Positions 24,766 to 37,193 are shown, counted from the first letter of the stretch. The stretch is DNA of 64,000 nt from Antedon bifida (GCA_963402885.1 OY727095.1:18481001-18545000); one strand, 5' to 3'. Numbers and translations are program-made. The notes: generated from the sequence alone by a model not told the origin.

Positions 24766-25096
24766 ACATTTAAACACCTTTTATTTTTTCACATATTTCA
24801 ACACATACATCGAAGTCTGTGCAAAGGTGGGATAGGGTAATAACTATTATTCAAAAGAATAACATTGTACTTTTAAGTGAAAGAAAAAATTATTATTTTT
24901 CTAAGGAAACTCGTGCAATGTTCGTGTTACACGCGAATCTACTGCGATGCTTAAAAAACTTTAAAAGTTGAGTTTATAACACATACAGTAATTAGCGGAT
25001 ACGGCGCTTGTTACGCGCATTCGATACGTTTTACTTATTATCTGTTCTCTTATAGTCCTTTAAGTCATCAATGTAAAGTTTTTTTACATTTAAAAT

Positions 25097-25369
25097 TTAA
25101 TCTATTATGATAAACATATGACAACCATCGTGTCCAGATTCATACTGCGCATGCTCTCCTTCACTCCGGAGGACGTCACATGTCAGTGCGTTTTTCGAAG
25201 TACTACGAACCTGAAACACAGTGCAATGTTCGATTGAATGCAAAGACGAAAGCAATCAACCCGACTACGAACAGTCGTCGATTCTCAGTGTCAGGTCAGC
25301 TAATTCACTTTCCTTCAAGCAGGCTACCATTGCGTCCATAGACTTGTTTTGATGTGTAAATGTGTCTCC
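25097..25369 (-). pseudogene. PAN/apple-like exon, copy 3, frameshifted
   Basis: Equivalent to the exons at 13.6 and 19.3 kb, but with small deletions of 1, 2 and 5 bases relative to them, which break the frame near its start and middle. The acceptor (GTATTCAG) and the 3' end remain. Confidence 0.6.
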
Positions 25370-25430
25370 CTGAATACAATAAAAAATTAATCAATAACAA
25401 TATGAACTAGAATTTAATTCGTCACTTTGA

Positions 25431-27826
25431 CGAATTATAGGTGATCATTTTTATAATTTTAATGAAATTAACATTTTTTAAACATGCACGTACGTTAACA
25501 TACGATCGTAAAAAGTTGATGTACGCCATCCTATGACATGATGCATATACAATTATAGTGCTGAGTTGTACCTATTATGTGTCATATACAATATGTACAG
25601 TATTATACTGTATATCTATATACAGTGTAGCATAGGTGAAATTACGGGACCCACATCATGTTTTTTTGTATGATGGAATTATCAAAATAAACTTGAAGAT
25701 GACAATTTCGAAAGATAATGAATTGAGCAAATAAATATATGGATTGGAAGAGAATTTGACACTTAGAAGCGCAATGCGCGCTCTTTGAAATTTGTATAAC
25801 TTCGACTAAAGAAATTTAAAAACTACGTTTTAACTTCAACTGGCCATATGATAACATCACAACATCCGATAGGCTTAATTTTTATATGAATTCATATCTA
25901 CATTTCATCAGCTTTCATAATAAGTTATAATCTTCTTTAATTCTGAAGAGCTGTAAGATATTCAAATGTATGGTGTAGCTGAAATTACACGACTTAGGTT
26001 ATTCAAGTATTTACGCGTGATGACGTCATCAAAATAAAAATGTTGACAACTCATGAGAAAGATAATTAATTGAGCAAGCACATACTAAAATTTGTGCGAA
26101 AATCGGGCTCAAATAACGGAGATGCGCAAAAAGATAAAAAATACTAATTTTTTAATTCAAGTGGCCATTTGATGACGTCATACCATTTTGTACGTCTAAT
26201 GTGTACATGAATATGTATCTACAACCCATTTGCTTCCCGAATAAGTTAAAAAAATTGGGGGTCACCTGCCATTCTGAAGAGTTATATTCATTTTAAAAAG
26301 GCCTTATTTTTCACCATTTTCAGCACTTTGATGCAATTAATTTGCGCATTTTGTCATTGTTAACATGCTCGTATAGCGTTATTTTAAGTCGGAATGGACT
26401 CAAATTTGGTCAATGTACTAAGGAAGATGAGTAGAATGCAATTTGTATAAAAAAATTGTATTTTTTTACGCTTTGTAAGTATCGCGTGCGCAAAATATTT
26501 TTTTTGCGCAATAGTTTTTTTGAGACACGCATTACAATACATTAGTTAGTTAATACCATAAAAATGAGGTAAACTTGCAATTACTTGACATTAACACATT
26601 CCTAACTGTTGCCTTCAGACTAGTTACCATGGAAATTAATGATTGTAGGATGTAATAAGATATGGGAGTGTAATTTAGCAGCAGTGTGCAATGAGCATAG
26701 AAAAACCAGAGTTTCTTATTACCAGTATGGCCAAAGAAAAAATTACCTTGCTAAGCATAACACACCATAACAAATTATGGATAGAGGAGAGAAAAACGGT
26801 TTAAAAAAAAATAAATAAATAAAATAACATTAACATTTGCAATAGTATATTTCCACCATACAGAATTAACCAAGTATAAATACAGTACTGGGTTGAAATT
26901 TATTTTTAACAAAATAATAGATATTTAAATTATAGTATTTTAACATTGCCTTTTGCATGATGTATTTTTGTTTGTTGTTTTATTATCCTAATTATGACAA
27001 GCAAAATGAATTTCCATTTCAAAATGGACCAATGAAACATACATCTTTAAAAATGGGATATTACAATTGATTCAGGACTCATTAACGGAGTATAAAAACA
27101 TACTAAAGAATGTAAAATAAATGACAATTGTTCTCTTATAGTCTTATAACAACAGCATTTTAATCCATACTTATTGTATGCTTAGTTTCTTTACCTTGAA
27201 TGACTACATTTTATGACATTAAAACAGTCCTAACTGTTGACTTCAGACTAGTTACCATGGAAATTATAGATTGCAGGATGTAATAGGATATGGAGGAGTG
27301 TAATTTAGCAGTACATGTTATGAGCATTAAAAAGGAGGTTTTTAATAATAACAAAACATAATAGCAGTAAATTTCTGCAGGGTTATCAACTTTCCACTGT
27401 ACAGAATATTAATATACAGAGTTGAGATTTACCGGGTTGTATTGGGACATCATAAAATCATAATATAGATATTTAATTTTAATTATTTGTATTTATGACA
27501 TAAAAATAGTTTTTAGATCTTTATTTATTTGCTCAATTCATAATCTTTCGAAATTGCCATCTTCGAATTTATTTTGATAATTCTATCATACCAAAAAATT
27601 AGAACATGATATGTGTCCCGTGATTTCAACTATGCTACACTGTATATAGATATACAGTATATACTGTACATATTGTATATGGCATATAATAGGCACAACT
27701 CAGCACTATAAGCGTATAATAGGATGGTATACATCAACATTTTCTGATCGTATGTTAACGTACGTGCATGTTTAAAAAAAATTAGTTTCAGTAAAATGAT
27801 AAAAATGATCACCTATAATTCGCACC
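25431..27826. mobile_element. 2.4 kb element with ~300 bp terminal inverted repeats
   Basis: 25,431-25,735 is the inverted match of 27,525-27,826, both starting AATTATAGGTGATCA at the outside. The interior is AT-rich, without a long ORF, and holds a direct repeat (26,590-26,700 and 27,215-27,325, sharing CTTCAGACTAGTTACCATGG). It is a non-autonomous long-TIR or foldback element. No superfamily is assigned. Confidence 0.75.
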
Positions 27827-28219
27827 AGTGGCAATTTTTTAAACGCTTAAAATGACCTGAAACGTGCTCTAATTTAATCAGAAATTGATTTGAAGCATTT
27901 TAAAATTTCAAACGCCGTTTAGGCGTGCACTTTCTAATGTTATAAAATTCGGTAGGGATAAAAAAGTTAACAATTGATGTGAAGCAAACGTGGCTGAAAA
28001 TTACGTTAAAAAATATTTATCTGTTTCAAAGTTATGATCAATTTAAGATTTTCAGAAAATCGCGCGTAACTTACGCTACGCGGCTCTGCCAGCGTCCAAA
28101 AGCTTCGCTGCACATCTTCAGTTAAAGGTTTACCAAGTTACAACATGTTATGTTAACACGTTGCAGAGAAACGTCGCGAACAAAAGTGGCGGAAAGAAAG
28201 AAGAATAATAAAAAAAAAA

Positions 28220-28332
28220 AAAAAAAAAACACTACAATTCCAAGGGCTTATCCGCTTGAGGCGGATAACCAATAAAAAAGAAACACTACAATTCCAAGGG
28301 CTTATCCGCTTGAGGCGGATAACCAATAATAA
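28220..28332. repeat. Two 54 bp repeats, each with a hairpin
   Basis: After a poly-A run, CACTACAATTCCAAGGGC and the stem TTATCCGCTTGAGGCGGATAA occur twice, 54 bp apart. The second ends before AATAATAAAG. The hairpin is perfect in both. Confidence 0.6.
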
Positions 28333-28351
28333 AGATTTTATACAATAACAA

Positions 28352-28384
28352 TAGGTGATCATTTTATTCTAAATGATCACCTAA
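28352..28384. repeat. Short palindrome related to the 2.4 kb element ends
   Basis: AGGTGATCATTT and AAATGATCACCT are inverted around six bases. The sequence matches the outermost bases of the 25.4-27.8 kb element, so it may be a collapsed copy. Confidence 0.5.
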
Positions 28385-28464
28385 TTATTAGGCTTTAGGA
28401 ATCTAAAAGCAGTATTATTATCTTATTGTATTTAAGTTCATATTTACTAGTAGCTTGTATATCC

Positions 28465-28775
28465 TCAATGATCATATCTTAGTTTGATTTTACACATTCC
28501 ACACTCTGAATTAATTAAGACTGTACCTCCTTTATCTAGGTTTCCATAACAACTGGTCCATTTTGTGGGTTTTGTGGTGGGGAATAAGAAAGTTTTATAG
28601 CCTGTGTTATCATGGAGGAAACATTCCTCCATGGTGTTATCTAGGAATATTGTGAAATTGGATAGATGAGTCAGATCTGTGTAGTTAGTATTGAGTTTTA
28701 AAAGTAAGCAGTTAACTGTGTTATAATTAATAAAAGCATTTTCTATTGGAATTCTGTGTTTCATCGATTTTGTAG
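28465..28775 (-). CDS. Candidate terminal exon, unrecognised protein
   Basis: Minus-strand open stretch of about 103 codons from a good acceptor (TCTCAATTTCAG at 28,776) to a stop at 28,465. It is cysteine-containing, with SCYGNLDKGG and SECGMCKIKL near the end. No known domain is recognised. The splice signal and balanced composition favour a real exon, but upstream exons are not identified. Confidence 0.35.
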
Positions 28776-29111
28776 CTGAAATTGAGAACCTGGGTTTAAG
28801 TTATTATTGTTATTATTTTGTGAAGAGCTACATATAGAGTATAGACTAAAGTTTCACATATAAAATCGACTAACAAAGGGTTGTATATGATAGTCATAAA
28901 TGAAGCGCAATAATGCTAAATAGGGAATCATGCTAAATAGGGCTACAATAATAGTCTACAATAATACTGGGTTGATCAAACCATGGATCTATAAAGTAGG
29001 CCTATAGGTTTATGATCAAACTATGAAATTTGTTTTAGAGCTGCAAACATTATTCGTTCAAAATAAATAATTGTATTCGTGGAGGTGAAACGGTCGCCAT
29101 TTAAAAAGCTT

Positions 29112-29297
29112 GCTTGAGTCATCGGCAACCAATCACAGGCGGAGCTCAGAATAATAAATTCGACACGGCGCGGGATTTAAATACATATATAGTGTCACTT
29201 GCGTTCTGCTGCGGAAAAAGAGAAGCTCGTTCAAAAAGTCAAGTAAACTATCCTAATTATTATCAACAACAACTTCTATCAAGCCAATATATTTGCG
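29112..29297 (+). promoter_or_regulatory. Possible promoter and non-coding first exon
   Basis: A CCAATCA box (29,129-29,135), a TTAAATACATATATA stretch (29,178-29,192) and, about 100 bp on, a strong donor (GCG/GTGAGT at 29,297). The stretch is GC-richer than its surroundings and has no ATG, as expected for a 5' UTR exon. The candidate coding exon at 30,407 would lie downstream. Confidence 0.4.
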
Positions 29298-30406
29298 GTG
29301 AGTTATTGTTTCATTAATCCTTATATATTGAGGTTTTTTAATTTTTGTTAATCGATGCTTTGTATCTTTTCCTACAGAAAACAATGCAATGTAGGTTGCT
29401 TGTGTAATTAGTACAGTAATTGTTACTAGATATTAAAAAAAGCCGTGAATATTTATTTAACATAACATGGTTTATTTATTGTTTGGAATACATTATCAAG
29501 TTTGAATTTAGTTTCATTTAATACAAATAAATGTATTAATAATTTAGAATACATTCTTGTAATGTATGATCAAGTTACAGAAATTAGCAATAAGCTAATC
29601 AACATGTTAACTATACATTATTCAACAGTATGTAAGGGCACTCATGGCCCAAGTACAAAAATAGAAAATAATAGGCCTACATAAAATTAAATTTAAGTAG
29701 CAGTAAAAGCATAATAATTAGTTCTCTTTTTATATGCGAAAAAGGCAAATTATACCAGGTTATTGATTACTTTTTTATTTTTGTTATTCATTAATAAAAA
29801 TATAAACTTTTTTCATTTTTCAAAAAGAAGTGACTAATTTCTTTGTAGTTTGGACATACTCAAACAAAGTGATATCCATTTCAACCTCGTTACATTTGCA
29901 AACTTTTTATCTAAAGAACGGAATTAAATTTGATATGTGACATATGTGTCATACAAGTCACATTATAAGGTGAAATACAAAATATGAATGAATAAATGTA
30001 GCTATATAATATAAAAACACAGTTAAGCAGAAAAGTATGATAGTTGGTGAATAAAAATGTAATCAGAAGGAAAAAAAACAAACATATATATCGGTCAATA
30101 CTGTTTTAAATGGTATTTTAAGATCTGTTCGCCAATGCGTTAATGTTGACCTATATCTTAAATTCCATCCTACAACAAGGTTGATTTATATAAGTTACCA
30201 TGGTAATTAACGACGTACCCTCTTGTAATAGGATATAGTACAAGTTTCAGAGTAGAACTCGGGTTAAATATTATAATGACAATGTACTTCGGCCGTATAC
30301 TTTTTAAATGTTAACATTCAAATTTTTAAATACAATACAATCGGTTGTGTTTAATAACGCTCTTTAATGAGTGTATGACTATGACTGTTTTATTTTATAA
30401 TTATAG

Positions 30407-30617
30407 CCTACTTATTTTGAATACACAATTTAATGAAAAAGTAAAAATACACTGTAAGAACCAACGTTGGTTAAAGGAAATGAGCTACACTGATGACAAA
30501 TTATGTAATTGTATTTATCCTAATTTAGATAAACAATTTTGCTTTATAGAATCCGATTGTTTATTGAGTGTAGATTTAAATACTTTGATCAATATTATTT
30601 CCTTCATTAGACATTAG
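30407..30617 (+). CDS. Candidate terminal exon, unrecognised protein
   Basis: Open from an acceptor (TAATTATAG) to a stop, about 70 codons, with KIHCKNQRWLKEM, LCNCIYPNLDKQFCF and SDC. Its YPNLDK..F...SDC pattern loosely recalls YGNLDKGG....SEC in the minus-strand exon at 28.5 kb. No function is proposed. Confidence 0.3.
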
Positions 30618-31325
30618 ATACATATAAGTAAATATGCAATGATATGTTGTTTCCTGTTGTTGTATTCATTAATGCGAATTGCCAAAGGCATGGGGGAATT
30701 ACAATTAATTCCTTTAATCTTTGATCTGCTTTGATCTCACTCTCCCCTAATATACCAAAATGAACAATAATTGATCTCTTGATTAAGAGAATTTAATTAG
30801 CAGCCAACGTTTCACCAATGAAAATTACTGTCAAACCCAAGAAAATATCATAGGCGCGCCTACTTTTTTAAATTTGTATTTACTACACAAATGTTATAAT
30901 GTAAAAGAAAAATACTAGTGTCAAGTTTTTTTTAAATTAACTTAGGCGCACTTTTAGTAAAAAAGTGTTGTAATTGTATTCTAGAACCATAGGCATCATA
31001 TTTTGAAAAATTAAAAATGTCCAAATCATCTAAAATTCTAGTAAATTACCCAATTTTTATACAAAAGATAAATAAATACATATACAATTATTGTACCAAA
31101 TTTGAACAAAATTGAAGTTGGTTAAGTATTTTTCCGCGATGGTTTTTGAATGATGTTTTTACAGTTTTATTTTATCCAAATCATACTAAATTTCTATTAC
31201 TAATAAAAATCTAACTTTCCGATATACTGTATTACAATTTTGGAATTAAATACTATTTTATGAGTGGAACACACTTACGATATTAAATATTAAATGTAAT
31301 GTAATTATTAGTCATAAATTAGATA

Positions 31326-31580
31326 TTATTTGACTTTTTTCCCCGTTATTTGAAACCTACGCGAAATAATATGAGAGGACGCTGTTTTACTGGTAATAGA
31401 TATGGTTATTGTGTGTTCTATTCTTCCGCTCGAATATTCTTTAACCCCACAGACTACATCGCCCAGATAGCGAGATCCTAAATATTTTTGTATTCTTATA
31501 CTATAGGAAAGGTGATTACATTTTGCTAAAGGAACCTTTAGAAATACAATAGCTTTATTTTTTTGCAGTTTATTCAACAA
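31326..31580 (-). CDS. Possible coding exon, unrecognised
   Basis: An 84-codon minus-strand open frame rich in alternating hydrophobic/polar residues (beta-type), including VVCGVKEY and IEHTITISI. It could be an extracellular beta-sandwich exon. Splice sites are not clear, so the borders are those of the open frame only. Confidence 0.25.
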   Translation of the reverse strand: MLNKLQKNKAIVFLKVPLAKCNHLSYSIRIQKYLGSRYLGDVVCGVKEYSSGRIEHTITISITSKTASSHIISRRFQITGKKVK

Positions 31581-31959
31581 GAAACGGAAATTAAATATCT
31601 AAATAAATAAAGTATAGACATCATGAATTAAATTAATAAGTACTTTTAGTACGAGAAAATGTATTATCAATGGGCAAAATATGTAGCATTGATGCCATAA
31701 AAAATAAATTGACGAGTCTCGGTAAATATGTAGGCTAGCTCGTGGTTCAGTGTAGCGGAGGAAATTCACTTTAGCTGCGTATCTTTATTACCACTCCGCG
31801 AGAGAAGTTGGCCTAACGGGTAGGCCTAGGACTTGTAGTGTCAAGCAGAGTGCCTCGGCCAACCTACGTTCCCTAGTAGGTAGAAGGTTAAGTTAGACCA
31901 GTCCATTTAGGCCTACTATAGCGGGAAAAGTTCTGGTGGTTCTACTTTTTTTATTTGTA

Positions 31960-32345
31960 TTAAATGATTTATCAAATGGATATAGTATGTACATTATTCT
32001 ATGGATTATGATGCGGATTATCGGGTAGCACATTCTTTCAAATGGATAGCATGGATTGGGTAGCACAATCAAATGGATAGCACATTGGGTAGCACATTAT
32101 TTCCGGTAGCACATTATTTGAAATGGATAGCACATTGGGTAGATAGTAACTGTACATTATTCTATATGGATTATGATGCGGATTATCGGGTAGCACATTC
32201 TTTCAAATGAATAGCACATTATTTCAAATGGATAGCATGGATATGGGCAGCACAATCAAATTGAGCACATTGGGTAACACATTGCATTAAATGGGAGCCT
32301 TGTGCAGTTATTCTATGCGGATCATTATCGGGTATAGCACATTAA
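31960..32345. repeat. Degenerate repeat array with GGTAGCACATT motif
   Basis: GGTAGCACATT and AAATGGATAGCA alternate irregularly. A longer unit starting TATGGATTATGATGCGG occurs at about 32,000 and 32,160. Confidence 0.6.
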
Positions 32346-32749
32346 AATTGGGAGGACATAACAATAATTTAGTATTAATTATCCGACTAACTTCTTGATC
32401 TTTCAATAAATATATGCGTGTTATCTGAAAAAGGACATATCTTGCCAGATACAGAACAGCCGTTTCTTGTTGTTAGACATGAACCGTACAAGAGAATCGG
32501 GTGGAATTACCGTGTACCGTATCGGATTTTCCATGGACAGTTGCCCCTACTACATTCCGGCCAACGACCACAATAATATTGTCATATATACATTATAGTT
32601 AGACAGAATGATAATTTGTGTTTATATGTTAATAATCAGTGATCAAAATAATGAATATAATTCACTTTTTTTAACTGCGATAACATTGAGCTACAGTACT
32701 GTACGTTGAAAATATAAAATAATTGTGACTGTATGTAATGAACCATTAT

Positions 32750-34059
32750 TTTAAAACGACACCAGCCTTTAAATATTTTCATTATTTTTGAACGTTTTTA
32801 AATGTTATGTACGTCATCAAAACATAATATGTTACGTTACTAAATAACATAAACACTATGTAATGATAATATTATACATTTGCATTAGGCTACATCTAAA
32901 ATTATCTGAACGTTTGTCTTGAACGTTTTATAAATGTTACATTGGTACGTTATCAAGACGTTAAAATGTTACATTAATAAATAACATAAAAACTAAGTTA
33001 TTAAAAAACGTTTCTATAACATTATTATTACATCTTAAATTAACGTTAGTTTGTATTTTACGTTTGTATAACGTATTTCTGAACGTTTGTCTTAAACGTT
33101 GTATAAATGTTATATTGGTACGTTATCAAGACGTCAAAATGTTACATTAATGAATCACATTTAAACTACGTTATTATAATACGTTTTTATAACATTATTA
33201 TTACATCTTAAATTAACGTTAGTTTATAGTTTGTATTTTACGTTTGTATAACGTATTTCTGAAAGTTTGTCTTGAACGTTGTATAAATGTTATATTGGTA
33301 CGTTATCAAGACGTCAAAATATTACGTTAATGAATAACATATAAACTACGTTATTATAATACGTTTTTATAACATTATTATTACATCTTAAATTAACGTT
33401 AGTTTATAGTTTGTATTTTACGTTTGTATAAAGTATTTCTGAACGTTTGTCTTGAACGTTGTATAAATGTTATATTGGTACGTTATCAAGACGTCAAAAT
33501 GTTACGTTATTGAATAACATATAAACTACGTTATTATAATACGTTTTTATAACATTATTATTACATCTTAAATTAACGTTAGTTTATAGTTTGTATTTTA
33601 CGTTTGTATAACGTATTTCTGAACGTTTGTCTTGAACGTTGTATAAATGTTATATTGGTACGATGTCAAGACGTCAGAATGTTACGTAAATGAATAACAT
33701 ATAAACTACGTTATTATAATACGTTTTTATAACATTATTATTACATCTTAAATTAACGTTATTTTATAGTTTGTATTTTACGTTTTTATAACGTATTTTT
33801 CAAACGTTAGGTCTGAACGTAATATAATTTTCACATGTAAACGTTATTAAAACGTTAATATGTTACGTTACTATACAACAATAATCAAACGTTTCTCAAT
33901 TACGTAAACAAAACGTTGTGAAAACGTTTTTGTATTAACGTAATTTTATTCACATTATGTAACGTTTTAATGACGTTGTGACAATGTACTTTTGTAACGT
34001 TATTATCGGAAACCAAACTATAACGTTCGCGAATGTTGTCATAATATGTGTTTGCTGGG
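32750..34059. repeat. AACGTT-rich region with a 180 bp satellite
   Basis: Dense ACGTT/AACGT palindromes throughout. From about 32,925 to 33,800 there are about 4.5 tandem copies with an exact 180 bp period (CGTTTGTATAACGTATTTCT at 33,061, 33,241, 33,421 with one change, 33,601; degenerate at 33,781). It ends at TTTGCTGGGT (34,050-34,059), where the duplicated gypsy segment begins. Confidence 0.85.
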
Positions 34060-34691
34060 TATAGAGGATAATTTACGTCAGAAACTAGGTTCTACTGCTA
34101 TTCCTTTACAGGTGCGGTCAATTAGCTTAGTTAATAAATCTCATGAGGTGCAAACCTGTGGTCCACCGGGTGTTTTCCCATCCTGGACGTCAGGCCAAAT
34201 GTTGAGATTTCAAAAAGACGAACAGGCTGAATTACTTCTAATATGGCAGTTATAGAATCGGAGATGGACACTGGGAGGGAGAAAAGATTCCGGTTTCAGA
34301 TATTAAAAATCTTAGGCCATGGTTAGACCAATGGCATAGAATTGTTGAACGAGATAATGTGCTTCATAGAAAAGTAATAGATCCGATTTTGGGAGAAACT
34401 TTTCAAATTCTTCTCCCAAAATCTTTACGACTTCGAATACTTAGTGGTTGTCATGATGGGTGGGGTCACAAAGGTGTCACTGGAACATGTTCTCTCTTGC
34501 GACGAAGGGTATTTTGGTCAAAAATGGCTAGAGATGTGCGAAGTCATATCAATAAATGTAGCGCATGTATGTTAGCAAAATCTACAACACCTAAAGCTAG
34601 AACCCCAATGCGTCATCTTATTGCATTTAGACCACTAGAGGTACTCGCAATTGATTTCCTTAAGTTAGATAGGGGCAAGGGTGGATATGAG
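34060..34691 (+). pseudogene. Ty3/gypsy pol fragment, integrase part (copy 2)
   Basis: Second copy of the segment at 5782-6336. It has the end of the linker, the H2C2 zinc region and the start of the integrase core, and retains about 95 bp that the first copy lost near 5877. It starts abruptly at the satellite edge and is interrupted by an LTR. Confidence 0.88.
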
Positions 34692-35078
34692 TGTAACAGG
34701 GTAACAGGTATGCTTATACCCTTGAATGATTTATCTGCTGAATCTGACTTGAACCTGAGAAACCTTGTGGGACCCATTAAAGTAAAAGCTGGAATGATAA
34801 GTGACCATGCTATAAATAGATGAGTCACCTCATCCAAGTGGCGGGAAAATGGTCATGAATATTTAGCTGTATAATGTTTCAGTATGGATCAGTTCATAAA
34901 TGGACAAGGGATTTTGTCAATTGATTTGCATTTTTAATAATTTCTTTTTTTTGTATAATCTAACTTTAAATTGATAATTACATGTGTATGACTCGAGTTA
35001 CAGTAATCGGTCTGTAAACTACAAAATAATGTTATGGTAAATATATATACCATCGGTTAAAAATTGTCATATTACCCA
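34692..35078 (+). mobile_element. Solo LTR
   Basis: A single 387 bp copy of the repeat found twice at 6337-7726. Left flank equals the left flank of the first LTR there, right flank equals the right flank of the second. That is the outcome of recombination between two LTRs. Confidence 0.65.
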
Positions 35079-35374
35079 ACTGGAAATGGATGACACTTAC
35101 TAGTGCCTAGCCCAAAGTAAAGGTTTTCATCTCCTTCCGACTGGTTACTAGGTAAGCATCTATATTTTATCTCTCTTAATTTTGGAATTGTTTTACTATA
35201 GTTAATATAGTTGATTAGTTATTTGATTGTTATACTAGACACAACGCAATAGTAGCCTATACTATCATTAATGATAGGATCGACCGATCGATCACTGATA
35301 TGTTCTTACTTGAATCTTCGGGCTCATGATTAAGGCAGATGCCTTTTAAACGCCCTTCATTTCTTCTGTATTTA

Positions 35375-36361
35375 CTAGAATTGGTAGCAAAATTTATCTC
35401 CCATTGCTCTGTCTTTGTTTAGTTGATCCTTGAATGCATTTATGTTTTCTGCTTGTACTGTAGTGTGGTATAGATTGTTCCATGTGTTGACGATTCTACT
35501 TGAAAAGGAGTGGCTTCTGATTTTCAGTCGGGCTCTTGGCTTTCTTAATTTGAATTGATGGCCCCTTGTTCTACTGTCCACTCTGAAATCAAAAAAGGTT
35601 TCGGCTTCAATATCATCCAAGCCCTTGATAATTTTAAACACTTGTATAATGTCCGCTCTCCTTCTTCTGTAATTCAGTGTAGGTAATCCAAGCTCTTTTA
35701 ATCTCTGATCGTAAGATTTATCTCGTAACTTTTTGACAATTTTAGTGGCCCTACGCTGCACTCTTTCAAGCTTATCCAAATCACCTTTTAGGATAGGGTA
35801 TCATATACAGCTTGCGTATTCCAGATGAGGTCGAATTATACTTTTATAAAGGGGAAGGAACATATCATTATCCATGTAAGCAAAAGATCGCCTTACCAGT
35901 CTAATGAGTCTATTTGCTTTATTTACAGCTTCATTCGTTTGTAGTGAAAATTTTAAAGACTGATCAAAAGTGACTCCAAGGTCCTTTTCAGTATAGGCAT
36001 TTGGCAGATCCTCGTCACCTTCCTCTGTTGGCATAGTGAATTGCATTTGTGGAATTGAATTTCCATAATGTATTACTTTACATTTATTGATGTTGAAATT
36101 CAGCTGCCATCTTTTAGACCAATCGGATAATGCCTTGAGATCATTTTGAACAGTATCATTTCTGTTTTCATGCACTACATTAAACACCTTAGTGTCATCT
36201 GCAAACATCCATACTTTAGATTTAACTGCATCAGGTAGGTCGTTTATGTAAATTATAAATAATAAAGGGCCTAATACGCTGCCTTGAGGGACTCCACTTT
36301 TAACCGTAGACCATTCAGAAAATGCTGCGGCCACTCTAACTCTTTGTCTCCTCCCTGTCAA
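35375..36361 (-). pseudogene. CR1/jockey-like LINE reverse transcriptase, C-terminal half (copy 2)
   Basis: The better-preserved copy. From 36,361 to 35,375 the minus strand is open except for one TGA (about 35,797) where a Trp codon is usual. It covers RT from VPQGSVLGP through FADD to the thumb, and the conserved C-terminal region to a normal stop. The amino-terminal RT half and endonuclease are missing. The coding start is preceded by an oligo-T tract and GACAG. Confidence 0.88.
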
Positions 36362-36639
36362 AAAAAAAAAAAGTTTATTTTAAAATTAATTGCATTTCTT
36401 TACTTGTTTTCTTTTGGTTAATATTTTAATTGTACCTGTATTATCTTTTATGTAATATATTGGTGTGTGAGGTTTCTGACTTGTAATGAAGACTCTTACT
36501 CGCTTGACTGTCGTAACACATATATTGTTTATTCAATATAATACTTGATACAATAATACTTCAGTACAATATACAACTATAAGTATAAAGATAAGGAACA
36601 GGATTAGGTGATGCTGTCGGTGAGACGTGAGTGTAGATG

Positions 36640-36735
36640 TTCTTCTGGAGAAGTGGCTGTGAGGTGTGTGCTCCGTGAGGTGGCTGTAAGGTGTGTGTTC
36701 CGTGAAGTGTCTGTAAGGTGTGTCTGGGCTCTTCT
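36640..36735. repeat. 27 bp x 3 minisatellite
   Basis: Three units of GAAGTGGCTGTGAGGTGTGT-type sequence with a 27 bp period, inside the 165 bp stretch absent from copy 1 of the segmental duplication. Confidence 0.6.
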
Positions 36736-37193
36736 GAAACTTGGGGGTATATTGGCTTCGGTTCATTTGCATATGTCACTACTTCATCTGTGAGGGTAAC
36801 GATTGGTCCTAAGTTGGTCCAGGGGTGTTTAAGTAGAAGTGATTAACGGTATAATAAGGTATTTCAATGATGGATAACACTGTCAAATCTGTACTTAAAT
36901 AGTGTCAATCTCTCCTGGTTTAACGATGGGATAGGTCAGAGGGGGTCAAATAAACTGTTTACTTTTGGGATTTAATTATGAGCTAAATGGACTAAATGTA
37001 CTTTTGAAACATCTGGACAATTTCTCCTCTGGACTTTCTGGGTCAAGTTTGTGAACTTATTTGAATTCTGATACAAAGGTTGATTTCTCAATTATAAAAG
37101 TATATCATTATGTTACATCCCTCTGTTTCCCTTTTTTTTTTCTTCTAATCTATTTAAAATATAAAAATGATTATAATAGTGGCATGTTATATA

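Noticed and set aside
32750..34059. CRISPR-like array
   Set aside because: The 180 bp units are contiguous without unique spacers, and the context is animal DNA.
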